From Antilocapra americana (Eukaryota > Chordata > Mammalia > Artiodactyla > Antilocapridae): a stretch of 64,000 nucleotides of DNA. Position numbers and translations under genes: made by a program. Position 1 is the stretch's first letter, and each line of letters begins with the position of its first letter. The stretch covers positions 45,910,951-45,974,950 of the forward strand of contig ML664161.1 in NCBI GenBank assembly GCA_007570785.1, read 5' to 3'. Below are positions 25,086 to 35,560 of this stretch, piece after piece. The notes below the pieces were generated by a model that was not told the origin of the DNA, searched no databases, and saw nothing but the letters and a program-made list of their open reading frames with translations.

Positions 25086-26103
25086 GTTGAAGAACGACTT
25101 GTGCCTTTAGGCAGGATAACAGCATGCAGTTAGACTAAGATTTTCAAGATTATATTATCAAGATTATTCCTATTACCAGTACTACCACTCTGTTATTACA
25201 GTCTATGTTACTTTATTCCCTCACCTCCTCCTCCTTCTACTACCATTCCTCCTTTTTCTCCTACTAATGCTTCCAAAAACATGAATGCCACCCCCCATCA
25301 AGGCCTTTGCTGTAATCTGGGAAATTAAAGCCACATTGTGTTTTATAACCAGTCCTAACAACTCCATATTTTAAATGCATTCAAGTCTTTAATAGTCTGA
25401 AGCTCTGTGTGATCCAGTAGCATCAAATGAAGGAAACCTGGATTACAATCACCCAAGGCTTAACTCAGAGAGTTGTTATTTCTTGGAATAAATCAAAAGC
25501 TAATCTAAACGGAAACTCTCAAATGAAAATGAAAAAAGCAGCAGTTGCCAAACAGTGTGTAACATTTCTGCCTTCATCCACAGCCTCAGAGCACTGGTTC
25601 ATACAAAGGAACAAGGTGCAGTTAGAAGAGTCCCTTCACAGCTTCTCCCTCAAAGCATTTTCCCTCAGTTTCTCAGCTTTTCCCTTCTCAGCATTTTCCC
25701 TCAAAGGCTCCAGGAACGTGGGCAGGCAGGCAGGCTCTAGACACATTATTTTGTGAACAGACGGGAAGAGACTGACCCCACTAACAACAGAGAGGAAACA
25801 GAAAGAGGTCACAGCCACCGCTGGTCCCTCGGCATTTTCGTATTTAGACTCTCACACACCAGTTCAATTTGTATTTGTTCACCTATGCACATACACGCAC
25901 TCATGTGTGCGTTGCCGACTCAACCAGCCTGTTGAAGGTCTCCCAGGGATGTGAGAGGGAAGCGGCACAAGTGAGAGAAGTGAGTGAAGATCAAAAGAAT
26001 TAAGGGGAAAAAGATATCGTTGGGGGAATTTGACAGGGCTTTTGAGTAACAACTCAAGAGGCCCCATCTAAGTATCTGCCCCCTTAGGTTTATACCAGGC
26101 TCA
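25086..26103 (-). other. CD96 intron 2, no recognised gene
   Basis: About 1 kb of mixed sequence. A pair of related words (CAGCATTTTCCCTCA at about 25690-25704, and AAGCATTTTCCCTCAG near 25653-25668) marks a small local duplication. The 109-codon frame at 25427-25756 (+) has no recognisable domain. Confidence 0.45.
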
Positions 26104-26113
26104 CATCTTTGAT

Positions 26114-26325
26114 TGGGTGGCACTAGTGGTAAAAAGCCTCCTCGCCAACGCAGGAGATGTAAGAGACAACTGGTTCAATCCCTGGGTTGGGGAGATCCCC
26201 TGCAGGAGGAAATGGCAACCCACTCTAGTATCTTTGCCTGGGAAATCCCATGGGCAGAGGAGTCTGGTGGGCTACAGCCCATGGAGTTGAAAAGAGTCAG
26301 ACACAACTGAAGGACTGAGCACACT
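26114..26325 (+). mobile_element. Bov-tA SINE
   Basis: A complete copy from a decayed tRNA-like head (TGGTAAAAAGCCTCC) to AGAGTCAGACACAACTGAAG. catctttgat at 26104-26113 and 26326-26335 is the target duplication. Confidence 0.94.
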
Positions 26326-26611
26326 CATCTTTGATCACTGCATGGTGAAATAGTTTTTTCCCTTTCTTTTTTTTTTTCTTCTCTATTTTGCTCCCTTTAT
26401 ACCCAAATACACAGCATGAGAACATTTCTTTAACACAGATGCCATTTTTCTCCCCTCCGGTCCAGCTGATGAACAGCAAAGTTATAATCAGACTATTGGG
26501 AACTGACAGGCACAAAGCATGTATACATGACTTCTGTCTCCCCAGTGATTTGCTGTTTTTAGCAGCTAGAAGCTTGGCCCTTTAAGAAATACATTTTCCC
26601 TCAAAGGCAAC

Positions 26612-27721
26612 CGCCGGGAGCCATCAGGATGCCCCCTTGCTTGGATGACAAGGTCACGAGACTAAGAAAGTAATTGCAAAGCTGACTTTCTTTATCGGGG
26701 TATCCTGGGCAAGCCCCACCCTGGTATTTTTCTTGGAAGTTCTGTCCAAGCTCGGAACATTGGCCCATCTCAGTAGGTCAGTCACAGTTGGAAAGAATTC
26801 GCCCTGAGATAATCCCCCCAGACCTTATCGACCAGAGGATCCGGGAAGGTGGATCACCTTCCCCGGGGGCTAAGGAGGAATGAAAGGGACATTTAAATAG
26901 GTTACTACTCCTCCTACTAATTACTGGGGAGTTTACCAAGACTTCTCTGGGGGTCATGGCAAGGCCACCACCAGAAAGGCTCGTACTTGGGTCACCTTTC
27001 CACCTCCCACTCCCCTGACCACTCCACGGAGGAGGCTTGCTTCCTTGAAGAAATCAGGCTCGATTGAGACTTAGGAATGCTCATAACTGTGGCCAGCATA
27101 GTTGGAGATATTGATTGTTTTAGGATAATGTAGACATAGGAATTCATTATAGTAGTTATAAGGTTAATAGGGTTTTATTGCTAAAGCAGTGCTGCTTGAC
27201 TGTCTCTTAGTTCTCTTTCCTCTCTCTAAACTGTCTCTTTGTCCTCTTTCCTCTTTTCTTGTAAGAACTGGAGTAGGTTACTAGAATAAACAGTCTCAAG
27301 CTTAAGCCCTTCCCTCTAGCTTCCACATAGTTGTACCTGATAAGAGAAATGTAACCTTTTTACTTAGGTTGATGTACTTATCTTGATTGAATGAAGTATA
27401 CTGAAGACATTCAAATGGTAAACATGCTATTGTTAAATCTAATTACATAAAAATCTGACTTCTGCAAAGGGAATGTTTCATGATAGTTTGGGGAATGAAC
27501 TCAATGATAAGGTTGCTATGGGAGGTAGAAAACAAAAAATTGTATAGAATGATAGGTGATGTAATGATGTAATGGGGATGACTTTTGGCTATAAAAACTG
27601 TAAACCAACAACAATAAACTGAGAGACTGCTCCATCACCACACATCGACTCTGCTCAGTTCTTCCACCGATGCCACCCATCCCTCAAGACCCCCGGACCC
27701 CGCCGAGGCTGGACCCTGGCA
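26612..27721 (+). mobile_element. Solo LTR of a class II (ERVK-type) endogenous retrovirus
   Basis: A 1,110-bp block framed by a 6-bp direct repeat GGCAAC (26606-26611 and 27722-27727), as expected for a class II retroviral integration. It ends in CA; its first bases are CG, which fits decay of TG. A TATA box (CTATAAAAA, 27589-27597) lies just ahead of AATAAA (27613-27618). This layout implies a very short R region, as in betaretrovirus-like LTRs. No gag, pro, pol or env sequence is next to it, so it is a solo LTR left by LTR-LTR recombination. It lies antisense to CD96 in intron 2. Family identity needs a library match. Confidence 0.85.
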
Positions 27722-27955
27722 GGCAACACCGCTCTCCTTTCTGAATGACACAGTATCTCCTCTCCATTGGCTGTCTTCCTATTTCCTATCCACGCTGTCA
27801 ATTCTCCATGGAATAAACATTAGGTTCTCATATATGTAGCAGCGTAGTTTACAGTTTTAAGAAAAAGATAAAAAATCTTTGTCTACAGTGAAGTTCAACA
27901 TGTACTTGTGCTAAAGTGCGGCAAATGTTCTGTTGGGCTCTGTATTAAAGAAAAG

Positions 27956-28165
27956 AAAGAAAGAAAGTGAAGTCGTTCAGTCCTGTCCGACTCTTTGTGA
28001 CCCCATGGACTATAGCCCACCAGGCTCCTCTGTCCATGGAATTTTCCAGGCAAGAGGACTGGAGTGGGTTGCCATTTCCTTCTCCAGGGGATCTTCCCAA
28101 CCCAGGGATCGAACCTGGGTCTCCTGCATTGCAGGCAAACGCTTTAGCATCTGAGCCACCCATAT
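27956..28165 (-). mobile_element. Bov-tA SINE with GAAA-type tail
   Basis: In reverse the element reads from the GGTGGCTCAGATGCTAAAGC head through GATCCCTGGGTTGGGAAGAT to the GTCGGACAGGACTGAAC end. The tail on the plus strand is an (AAAG)n run at 27951-27966. Sense and antisense open frames here are SINE-encoded. Confidence 0.95.
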
Positions 28166-28264
28166 TAGGCAAATACAAAAAGGGGGAGGGGTGGACTCAT
28201 TTTTTAATAAGACCAGAGAAACAGAGTTCACTCATTATGATTATATTTACTATTCATAATGAAA

Positions 28265-28495
28265 ACGACCACTTTCCAAACTCTTACTCATTGGCAGGAA
28301 CTATGCTAAGTGCTTTACAGCGATTATCTCATCTAATCATCAAAATCATGGTACCTGTGAAGGAGGTCCTATAATTATCTGTATTTGTTACATTAGGAAA
28401 CAGAAACTTAGGGGCTTAGAATAAGATGGTAAAGATGAAATATATAATGAATGACTGAGCCAACATTCAAATCCAGGCTACCTGACTCCAAAATA
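28265..28495 (-). repeat. MIR SINE
   Basis: GCTAAGTGCTTTACAGCGATTATCTCATCTAATCATCAAAAT, GAGGTCCTATAATTATCTG, GGAAACAGAAACTTAGGGGC and CAAATCCAGGCTACCTGACT appear in the order of a reversed MIR consensus, nearly full length. Confidence 0.85.
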
Positions 28496-29479
28496 TATAT
28501 TATGCAAGTAAACTGTACTTCTCATTTCTCTTCATCCTACCTTACCATCCCAATCTATCCCCAAATGAAGTATTTTTCCTGGAAAACAGCAATGGGAATT
28601 GGGACACTGTTAAGGCAGAGGTAGAGGAGGTCCTGCTCTGTAGCTGGACTGCCAGCACCATGGTTTTATCTCTTGATGAGAAGTGGAGAGGAGATAATAA
28701 ATCCATAAGTGTTGCTTGTCCTGGGCAGCTCCTTGCCTTCTTTAAGCATGGCCTTTGTGAGTTAGTTTTTGTTGTGTTTTTTTTCTTATACCACCAGGTC
28801 ACTTTGCCCCTAAGTTAAAATCATTCCATTTCATATGCATTTTCCATTTGTTGACTTTCGTTTTCATTAGTATAGAGATCATTTACTTTAGGATCAACTA
28901 ATGTAGGGTAGCCATTATAATCATCATTTTCCAGATGGGCTCAGAGAACATACACGCCAATCCCTAGGTGAAATTCAGTTTCAGTCAGAAAGGAATTAGA
29001 ACTTCAACCTGGGAGTCCTGCCTCCAAAGGTGGTCCTATAAAGCAAGTATGAGTGAATGCTACACATTCAGCAGCCTCCTTGATACTCTTCCCTGCCTTA
29101 TATGAAATATATCCAAAGCCACTTTGATAAACTACCCCCGCAAATCTGCTGTGATTCCTTAGTCTCACATCTCAGTGAATGGCACCACCATTCAGGTGTA
29201 CATGCCAGACACATGTATGTTTTCCCTCTCCTTCACTCACACTGCCATTGTCCTAGATCCACTCTATTACCAAGTCCTACCTGTTTAATGCCCAAAGCAT
29301 CAAATTTGTCACCTTCTTTCTCTATCTACCCAACCACTCTGTCTCCTCTGTGTTACTAGGGTTGTTTCCTAAGTTCTCTCCACCTTTGCTTCTCATTCCC
29401 TTCACTTCATTCTCATACTGGTGCTGGTGAAACCAGCACCATCTTTTCATAACACAAATTCAATCAGGCTATAAACAGC
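28496..29479 (-). other. CD96 intron 2, mostly unannotated
   Basis: A MIR-like shred may lie near 28900-29030 (CATCATTTTCCAGATGGGCTCAGAGA). Otherwise no element or exon was recognised before an L2 fragment. Confidence 0.4.
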
Positions 29480-29990
29480 ATGCCATCCTTTGGATGGAAA
29501 TACTTCGATGTCTTCCCAACGCTCTTAGATTAAATATCAAAGCCTTGAACATGGTTCACAAGGTTCAGTGTGATCTAGTCCTTACTGTATCTCCCACTTC
29601 ATCCCTTAATTTTGCATCGCAGTCCCACTGGCATTTCCCCATGTCCTCAAACACTGCACAGCCCTTCACAACAGCAGTTTCCTGTCTCTGGGTCCATCAT
29701 GAATCTCCCACCTCCCAAATAGTGTTAATATCTACGCAGTCTTCAGACCTCAGCTCAGGTGCCACTTTCTTAGAGTCCACTTCCCTGGCTTCTATCACAT
29801 ACTCTCACAAAACCACTGTAGCCTTTATCACTTTTTACTGCTTTAATTTAACATTTATTCATGGCATTATTTGATCGATTTCTGTCTTCATTCCCAGGCA
29901 ATACCTCTTTCCCTCCACCTTTCTGTACTTAGCACTGTGCCTGGCGTATGGCTGGCTCAGAATACATACTTGTTGAAAGCTGAATGCTTT
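29480..29990 (+). mobile_element. L2 LINE 3' end
   Basis: TCTTCCCAACGCTCTTAGATTAAATATCAAAGCCTT, TGATCTAGTCCTTACTGTAT, CAGACCTCAGCTCAGGTGCCACTTTCTTAG and CTTAGCACTGTGCCTGGCGT match the order of the L2 3' region, forward. It ends about 40 bases before the CD96 exon at 30029. Confidence 0.85.
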
Positions 29991-30028
29991 CCAACACATG
30001 CTTCCTTCCCACTTGCAGTCATACTTAC

Positions 30029-30385
30029 CATTTGCCTGGATCTTTAGGCTGTAGATTTTCGTCTGAATACCCTCTGGATACAGAGTGAAGCTACACTCAT
30101 ACTTCCCAGTGAGCGAGGAGGAAACATTCCTTAAGTACAGAGTCCACTCAAACACATTTCCAGGAGCTTCTCTGAAAGCCACCAGTGACCCACAGGGACT
30201 CTTGCTGCCACAGTAGAAGCCATGCTGGGGATGAAAAACAGCAAGCAGGGCCACCTTATCAGTGACCTTGGACCACTGCATCTGCACCAAGAAGCCTTTC
30301 TTCTGTGCTTGACAGGTCAGGTTGACATCAGAGCCAGGTAGAGCATAAATGTGTTCTTCTGCACTGAATGTTTCTTCCACTACTC
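30029..30385 (-). CDS. CD96: CD96 exon 2, first Ig-like (V-type) domain
   Basis: A 357-bp exon, phase 1 in and out, between acceptor (RC CCTTTTCAG|GAGTAG) and donor (RC of 30023-30028, GTAAGT). It encodes residues 21-139 of the reconstructed protein. Canonical Ig-fold points are Cys45 in SDVNLTCQAQ, Trp58 in QMQWSK and Cys118 in TGKYECSF. Cys79 and Cys85 form an extra pair in a loop (FYCG...PCGS). Sequons are N42LT and N107VS. This is the outermost domain, which in CD96 binds CD155. The residue pattern (GFLVQMQWSKVT, LYPEGIQTKIY) identifies the gene directly. The frame runs past the donor into the intron, where a stop follows. Confidence 0.97.
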
Positions 30386-32331
30386 CTGAAAAGGAAGAGT
30401 GTGAGCCATCAGTATGCAAGATTCACAGAGAGGGATTCCTTGGTGAAAGAACTTGGTTACTCTGGTGGACTGAGAGTACAGCTGGGACTTTCCTCCCTGG
30501 CTGCCTTAGCATTTGGAGGGAACTTGTGCCAGATTCAGAGAGAGAAGCATAAAACTCAAACACAAATGAGAAGATATTTGCTTAAAGACACTAGAGGAAG
30601 TTAGTGAATTTTGAATATCTCTTGGTCTATTGCTCTGTCCAAAAAACAACTTAAGGTCTCTGAATACCTGTGAAAAAAATTAAGCCTATTTAAAGATTGA
30701 AGCCCACTACTAAATTGATTATGACAGCTATTCCTACAATGAATATAATCGGCTCTTTTGCTTACAAGTTAACAGCACATAACACACAATAACACCAAAT
30801 ATTATTTTCTGAAGCTGAACAGTAACTAATGAGCATTTAACAATTTTAAAAAATACATGTTTACATGTAGCTTTTACTTATAGGTTATCTTGTTTAATCC
30901 TCCACACACATCAAAGCATAATGCTGTTAACATTATTCATCAAAGAGGAAAACCAAGGCACAGAGAGATTAAGTGGTTTGCTTAAAGTCACACCTCAGTG
31001 AAAGAAGATGAATTCAGTTGTCTAGAGTCTACGCTCTTTCTATCACCTTCACAACCTCCAAACTGCCTCCCAAATTGGTTGAGAAGAGTAAGAAATTTGA
31101 CATTCAACATAAGAGAGTCAAAAGGGCCATCATTTCACTACAGTTAAGATTCCTGAGGTAAAAAGGGAAAAAACAGTGGTAGAGGTTTCCACTAAAAATA
31201 AACCATTGAGCATCATCATCTATAATCAACACTGAGATACTAGACATGAAAGAAGATCCCCTCTCATCAATTCTTTGACCAAATGGTACAAGACACTTCA
31301 GATATGTTAAGCCTTTGACGTGCCTTCCATAGTGTAGGTCTCAGTTTTAGAATTAATATGGAATTAACTGTTTCAGGAATGATATATTATTGTGACAAGT
31401 ACCACTGAAACTCAAAAAGGAAAAAGATAAAAAAATGACAAGCAACTGAGAAAAAATCAGGCTCTCAAAGGTACTTGACAAATGGGAATTACTACACTTC
31501 TATGGATGCAGAAGTTTGGGTAGGCAGAGGTTAGTGCAGTTTAATGCAGCTGCCTGTGAGCTCACCTTTGCCTGATAATACACCTCTTATCCTATCTAAA
31601 GCATTATATTCCAATGCCTCCTTTGATTTAGAAATCCTCTTTAAACTCTTCATAGCTATATCTGAAAAGCACAGTTAATTCTTAGGACACTCAGGCTCAC
31701 GGTAATACCTTCATGTTGTGGAATGCAGAATGAATCTTTCTTCCTGCTATTTTAAAACAGGCCTTTTAAACTAGTCCCTGATGTCATAAGGAGTCTACTT
31801 TGTCTTCCTGGTCCATACCTATACATGCCTCATTAAAATTCAGCATATGTTCAACTCCCAAAGATCTTAGTATTTGGAGGAGAAATGCTTGTTAAATCCA
31901 AAAAGAAAGTATTTGAGAGAGAGGAAAAGTTGAGCAAGGAGCTCTGAGCCTTGATGGCATTGTGATTTTTTTTGTGTGTGTGTGTATTCAGGAGTTGTTC
32001 TGATTACCATTTGGAAAGCATTTCATTTTCAAGAAGCATAGTTTTCCAGTTACTCCAGAGACCCTCTTAGGAAGGAAATGGGTGAAAATGTCTCAGAGCA
32101 GTGGCACAAACCACCCATTCCTTTCTTGTTTTTAGTGCTCATTTGTAATCATTTCTAGATCCTTACATCTCTCTGAGAGCTGCCACTTAAATACATAACT
32201 GAAAACTTCAGTAACAATATGCCTTTGGTGATCAATTTCAGCAGTAGTCACAAGGCATTTTCAATAAACAGAGGCCCCGTTCCTTCCCTAAAGCAGCCAG
32301 TGTGACAAGAAAGGACAACCAGAAGCCTTAC
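30386..32331 (-). other. CD96 intron 1
   Basis: A 1,946-bp intron bounded by GTAAGG (RC of 32326-32331) and TTTTCAG. It contains a MIR fragment at 30840-31060 and a short (TG)n run at about 31974-31986. Nothing else was recognised. Confidence 0.75.
30840..31060 (-). repeat. MIR SINE fragment
   Basis: GGTTATCTTGTTTAATCCTCC, GAGGAAAACCAAGGCACAGAGAGATTAAGTGGTTTGC and AAAGTCACACCTCAGTGAAA match a reversed MIR core. Confidence 0.8.
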
Positions 32332-32392
32332 CCCTGACCAAATGCATCTGGATGATGGAATAGACAGCACAGTATGTCCACTTTTTCTCCAT
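32332..32392 (-). CDS. CD96: CD96 exon 1, start codon and signal peptide
   Basis: ATG at 32392-32390 begins MEKKWTYCAVYSIIQMHLVR, followed by one base of a glycine codon, then the donor GTAAGG. The N-terminus matches the CD96 leader (MEKKW.YCAVY.IIQ). The hydrophobic stretch YCAVYSII acts as a signal peptide directing the receptor to the secretory route. The start context, ACAATGG, has A at -3 and G at +4, favourable for initiation. With only 61 coding bases it is far too short to appear as an open frame and was found by reading the upstream minus strand. Splicing to 30385 restores phase. Confidence 0.95.
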
Positions 32393-32600
32393 TGTCTCCT
32401 GAAGGGCTCACACCAGCATTTTCGTAATGATCACAGAAGTCAATAGACACCTTTAACTAAGAAAACTCCAGTCACCCTATTCGTGCTGAAAAACCCCACA
32501 CCCACCACACGCCTGTGTCTGTTTATCACTTGGCAAGACCCCAGGAAATGAAACATCTACAGGAAAGTGATGTGGTAATGTGGTTCAGAGCTAAGTATAA
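32393..32600 (-). promoter_or_regulatory. CD96: Presumed CD96 5'UTR and proximal promoter
   Basis: The 200 bases upstream of the CD96 ATG hold motif matches for factors common at T/NK-cell genes. These are a RUNX-type GTGTGGT (RC of 32504-32510), an ETS-type core in CATTTCCTGG (RC, 32541-32550) and a GATA-type TGATAA (RC near 32523-32528). There is no TATA box and no CpG island. The transcription start cannot be set from sequence. Motif matches only. Confidence 0.4.
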
Positions 32601-34292
32601 CCTTCAACAGAACAATGTTGAAATTGTTCTCTGAAGTCTTGTGTATCACCTGCATTAAAAGCATTTTCAGTATCCAAAGATTCTCTCCTTCAGGATCTCT
32701 GTGTCAGTCAAGCTGCTTCTAAAATCCAAACAAAGGAAATCATGCAGAGCAGCTCATAATGTGCTTTTCATACATTTCTTTGCAAGAGCATAAAGTCATT
32801 TAACAAATGTGAGCTCACCGTCTTTCATAATAGTCTTTCTGTTCAATTTTAAAATATGTTTTCTTTCCAGAATTACTTCAGGGTGAAAGAACAAAGAATT
32901 AACCCATTTAATTTTAATAAAATCTGAAAAGTAACAGAGGTCAGCTCCTGCCAGGACATGGAATTTTAATATCTCCTTTTTTTCAGGGAAACCCAGATTC
33001 CCCGAAGGTGTAGAAGTGAAGGCTCCTTTTCCACTCCATCCAGGATAGGCTGGTGGTCAGGGAGGAAAGTCTCCCACCATGAGGGCAGGAGGTCTGCTTT
33101 GATGAAAACAGAAAAGCATGTCTGTTCAGCAAACACCGTACAGAAACAGAGAAAACAATCAGAATGCAAAGGCGGAGTATCTCCCACCTCAGCTGGCTCC
33201 CAGGCCTAGTAACATCCACCCACTAACTTCCATTTACAGAGGACAGAGACTAGATTTCAGGGAAATGACTCCTTGGTAAAGATGTCCGGTTATTCACAGA
33301 AGGACATGATGACTGTTCCCTGCCATATATACTGTACTGGGTTTCTAGCTTGGGGTAAAATAGGATGTCTTTACCTTCCAACATTAAGAAATGTTAGGCT
33401 GGAACTACAGAAAAAGTTTAATGAACCTAGAATAAAAATAAATATATACCATCTTATGAACAATTGGTGAAATATTCTGTGATCCTAATCTAATTACTGA
33501 AATATAGGCAACACCCAGCAAGCCTAAAGACAAATCAGGAGGCTGAGCTGTCTTCCTAAGATGGTTTCTCTTTTGAGGTCAGGTGGAGATAATTCTGACC
33601 AGGTTGTCATCAAGTATCATGTTATTATGCATGTACTGATCTGTCCCATGCAAGGATTTAGGGGGATATGGATGATGCTAAGATATAAAGCATCAGTCCT
33701 GCCATTCAGGAGATTTTAGAATTACCTGGGAGAAGAGATTTCCACATGATAAAATGGGGCTGCTGTCTTCCTGGACGTCCAGGTCACCCTCTACAGCACC
33801 GCTACAAACATTTGCTATGACAACTGTCATACTTCCTCATTACTACTCAGCTAATGAGGTTTCCTGCAAAGGCCAGACAATAGACTAACTGATTTCCTAG
33901 TCCAGGACTCCCAGACTTTTATTCTTACATCCCACTCTCAGCTCCTCAGGAAGTCTCGGGTCCCTGGAGGTGTTGGGTCAGGTGGTGCTGACAGGTATTT
34001 TCAGGGAGGGATAGGGAGTTCAAAGTCTTTGAATGAAAGGCAGGAAGAAATATCACTGATCTTGATGCCTTCATCTCTGCCCCTTTTCTTCTAGAAATTC
34101 CAGTAAATCACAGTGCTGGAGTATAGTAGCAAAAACAGGCCAGAAGATACTGTACGAAGACTCTGATCTATAGGTTAGAGTCCCTATTAAACTGAGACAC
34201 ATTTCAAGCTTGGGGAGGGATTTCAGCTACCTACTCTATATTTCATATTAAGAGAAATCTTCCTAACTTGATGCCAATAAGAATCTAAATTT

Positions 34293-34355
34293 ATTGAATT
34301 CTCTAAGAAAAATATTGAATTCTCTAAGAAAAATATTGAATTCTCTAAGAAAAAT
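34293..34355. repeat. 21-bp tandem repeat, three exact copies
   Basis: The unit ATTGAATTCTCTAAGAAAAAT occurs three times head to tail without mismatch, followed by a single AT of a fourth. It looks like recent slippage and is a plausible length polymorphism. Confidence 0.95.
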
Positions 34356-34679
34356 ATCCTCCTCTTAAAGCTTCTAGAGGTCTCCTATCTCTTAATGTTG
34401 TAAAATGAAGCAACTTTTCAAAAAAAAAAAAAAATCCCTCGGATTCAGAAAAAGGGGAATTCTCACTTATTTTCCAGAGCTACAGACTCACTTTTAATGG
34501 AATCTTTGCCTCTCACTGGGGTTGGGATACCCAGGGTCCCCATAGAGTGGCTACCGGGCAAAGCTTCCTCCTGGGTGTTGTTTTATACTTCTGTGGCCTG
34601 GAGTCAACAGATTGGGCAGGTTTTCCTTTGAGACTCAATCAGGTTCTAAGAGAAGAAAGGTTTCGGATGCCTTCAGAAC

Positions 34680-34805
34680 ATTAACTGTGCACGCCTGGCA
34701 TCCTGCAGTTGTCAGCCTTGCACCGCCCCCTCCGTGGCTGTTTGTATGCAGCAGGTGGCAGCAACGCCCCGCAGACCAACTCTGCTAGCCCGGTGATGGG
34801 AATTG
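34680..34805. promoter_or_regulatory. GC-rich patch with CTCF/Sp1-like words
   Basis: In an AT-rich region this 120-base patch contains CACCGCCCCCTCCGTGGCTG (34721-34740) and GCAGGTGGCAGCAACGCCCC (about 34751-34770) with several CpGs. The first resembles a CTCF core in reverse with one extra base, and GCCCCC boxes suit Sp/KLF factors. It is about 2.3 kb upstream of the CD96 start. Tentative. Confidence 0.25.
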
Positions 34806-35399
34806 CCCACACCCTGCTTTTCAGTCCAAGGCATATTTTCTAAAGCCCCTTTCAGCATAAGGATAGGCATTCTCTCCACTTAAAAATAACTCTTCTGTGA
34901 AGCCATGTCAATCTCTTCTATTATCGTCCTTGCTCACAAATCCCCACTGTACAGCTTTTCTTCTGCCTTAGATTTGGGTCTGCTGCATATACAGAGAAAA
35001 CAGAAGCAGCCAGTTTTACACACAAAAGGAAATCTTGAACTTCTTGAACTTCAGAGGCAAATTCAATTATTGACAGAGAGATGTGGGGGCACACATTATT
35101 TCTGCTAGAGGCAAGCCATAATTGTGTGTTTTGGATAAACTTTCAATGCTCCATCTAAACACTAACCCTCAACTAGATAAGGACATTTTCAGAAATAGGA
35201 AGCTGAGCAAAAGATAATCTTACTCTTGTGGTTTCCACTGAGGTTAACTCAAAATATGACTGATTAGTCTTAGATTTCATCCTTTAAGTACTTACATAAA
35301 AAACAGGAATGTAGAGTGTTCAACTGTTGTACATGTTTCTTTATCAAAATGCTCAGAAAACATTCTAGTTAATGTTTCAGTTCATCAAAAAGAAAACAC

Positions 35400-35560
35400 A
35401 TATTTAGTGCCAACTCTTAAGGGATTACTGAAGAGGCATAGTTCTAGGTGATTTTAAAATACGATGATAAAACACAGCCCGTGTCCTTAAGGCAACTAAT
35501 CATTTTGCTGGGGAGAAAACTTCCACATGAACCAAAGAAGTCAAGTAACATAAAGCACAG
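35400..35560 (-). repeat. L2/MIR-type fragment
   Basis: TTTAGTGCCAACTCTTAAGG, GGCATAGTTCTAGGTGATTT and AAAACACAGCCCGTGTCCTTAAGG fit a reversed L2 3' end (GCACTGTTCTAGGCGCTGGG...TGCCCTCAAGGAGC). Diverged. Confidence 0.5.

Larger units (their letters stand above)
32601..35399. other. CD96 5' flank, largely unannotated
   Basis: No coding exon or clear repeat was recognised apart from the tandem repeat at 34293-34355, a poly(A) run at about 34421-34434 and the GC-rich patch at 34680-34800. Regulatory elements of CD96 may lie here, but no sequence feature proves one. Confidence 0.4.

Noticed and set aside
27967..28374. Long plus-strand frame (135 codons) as a novel gene
   Set aside because: Its first two-thirds are a reversed Bov-tA SINE. 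The same peptide pattern recurs at every reversed Bov-tA in the window.
34293..34355. A CRISPR-like array
   Set aside because: The units are directly adjacent with no spacers, and the genome is mammalian.
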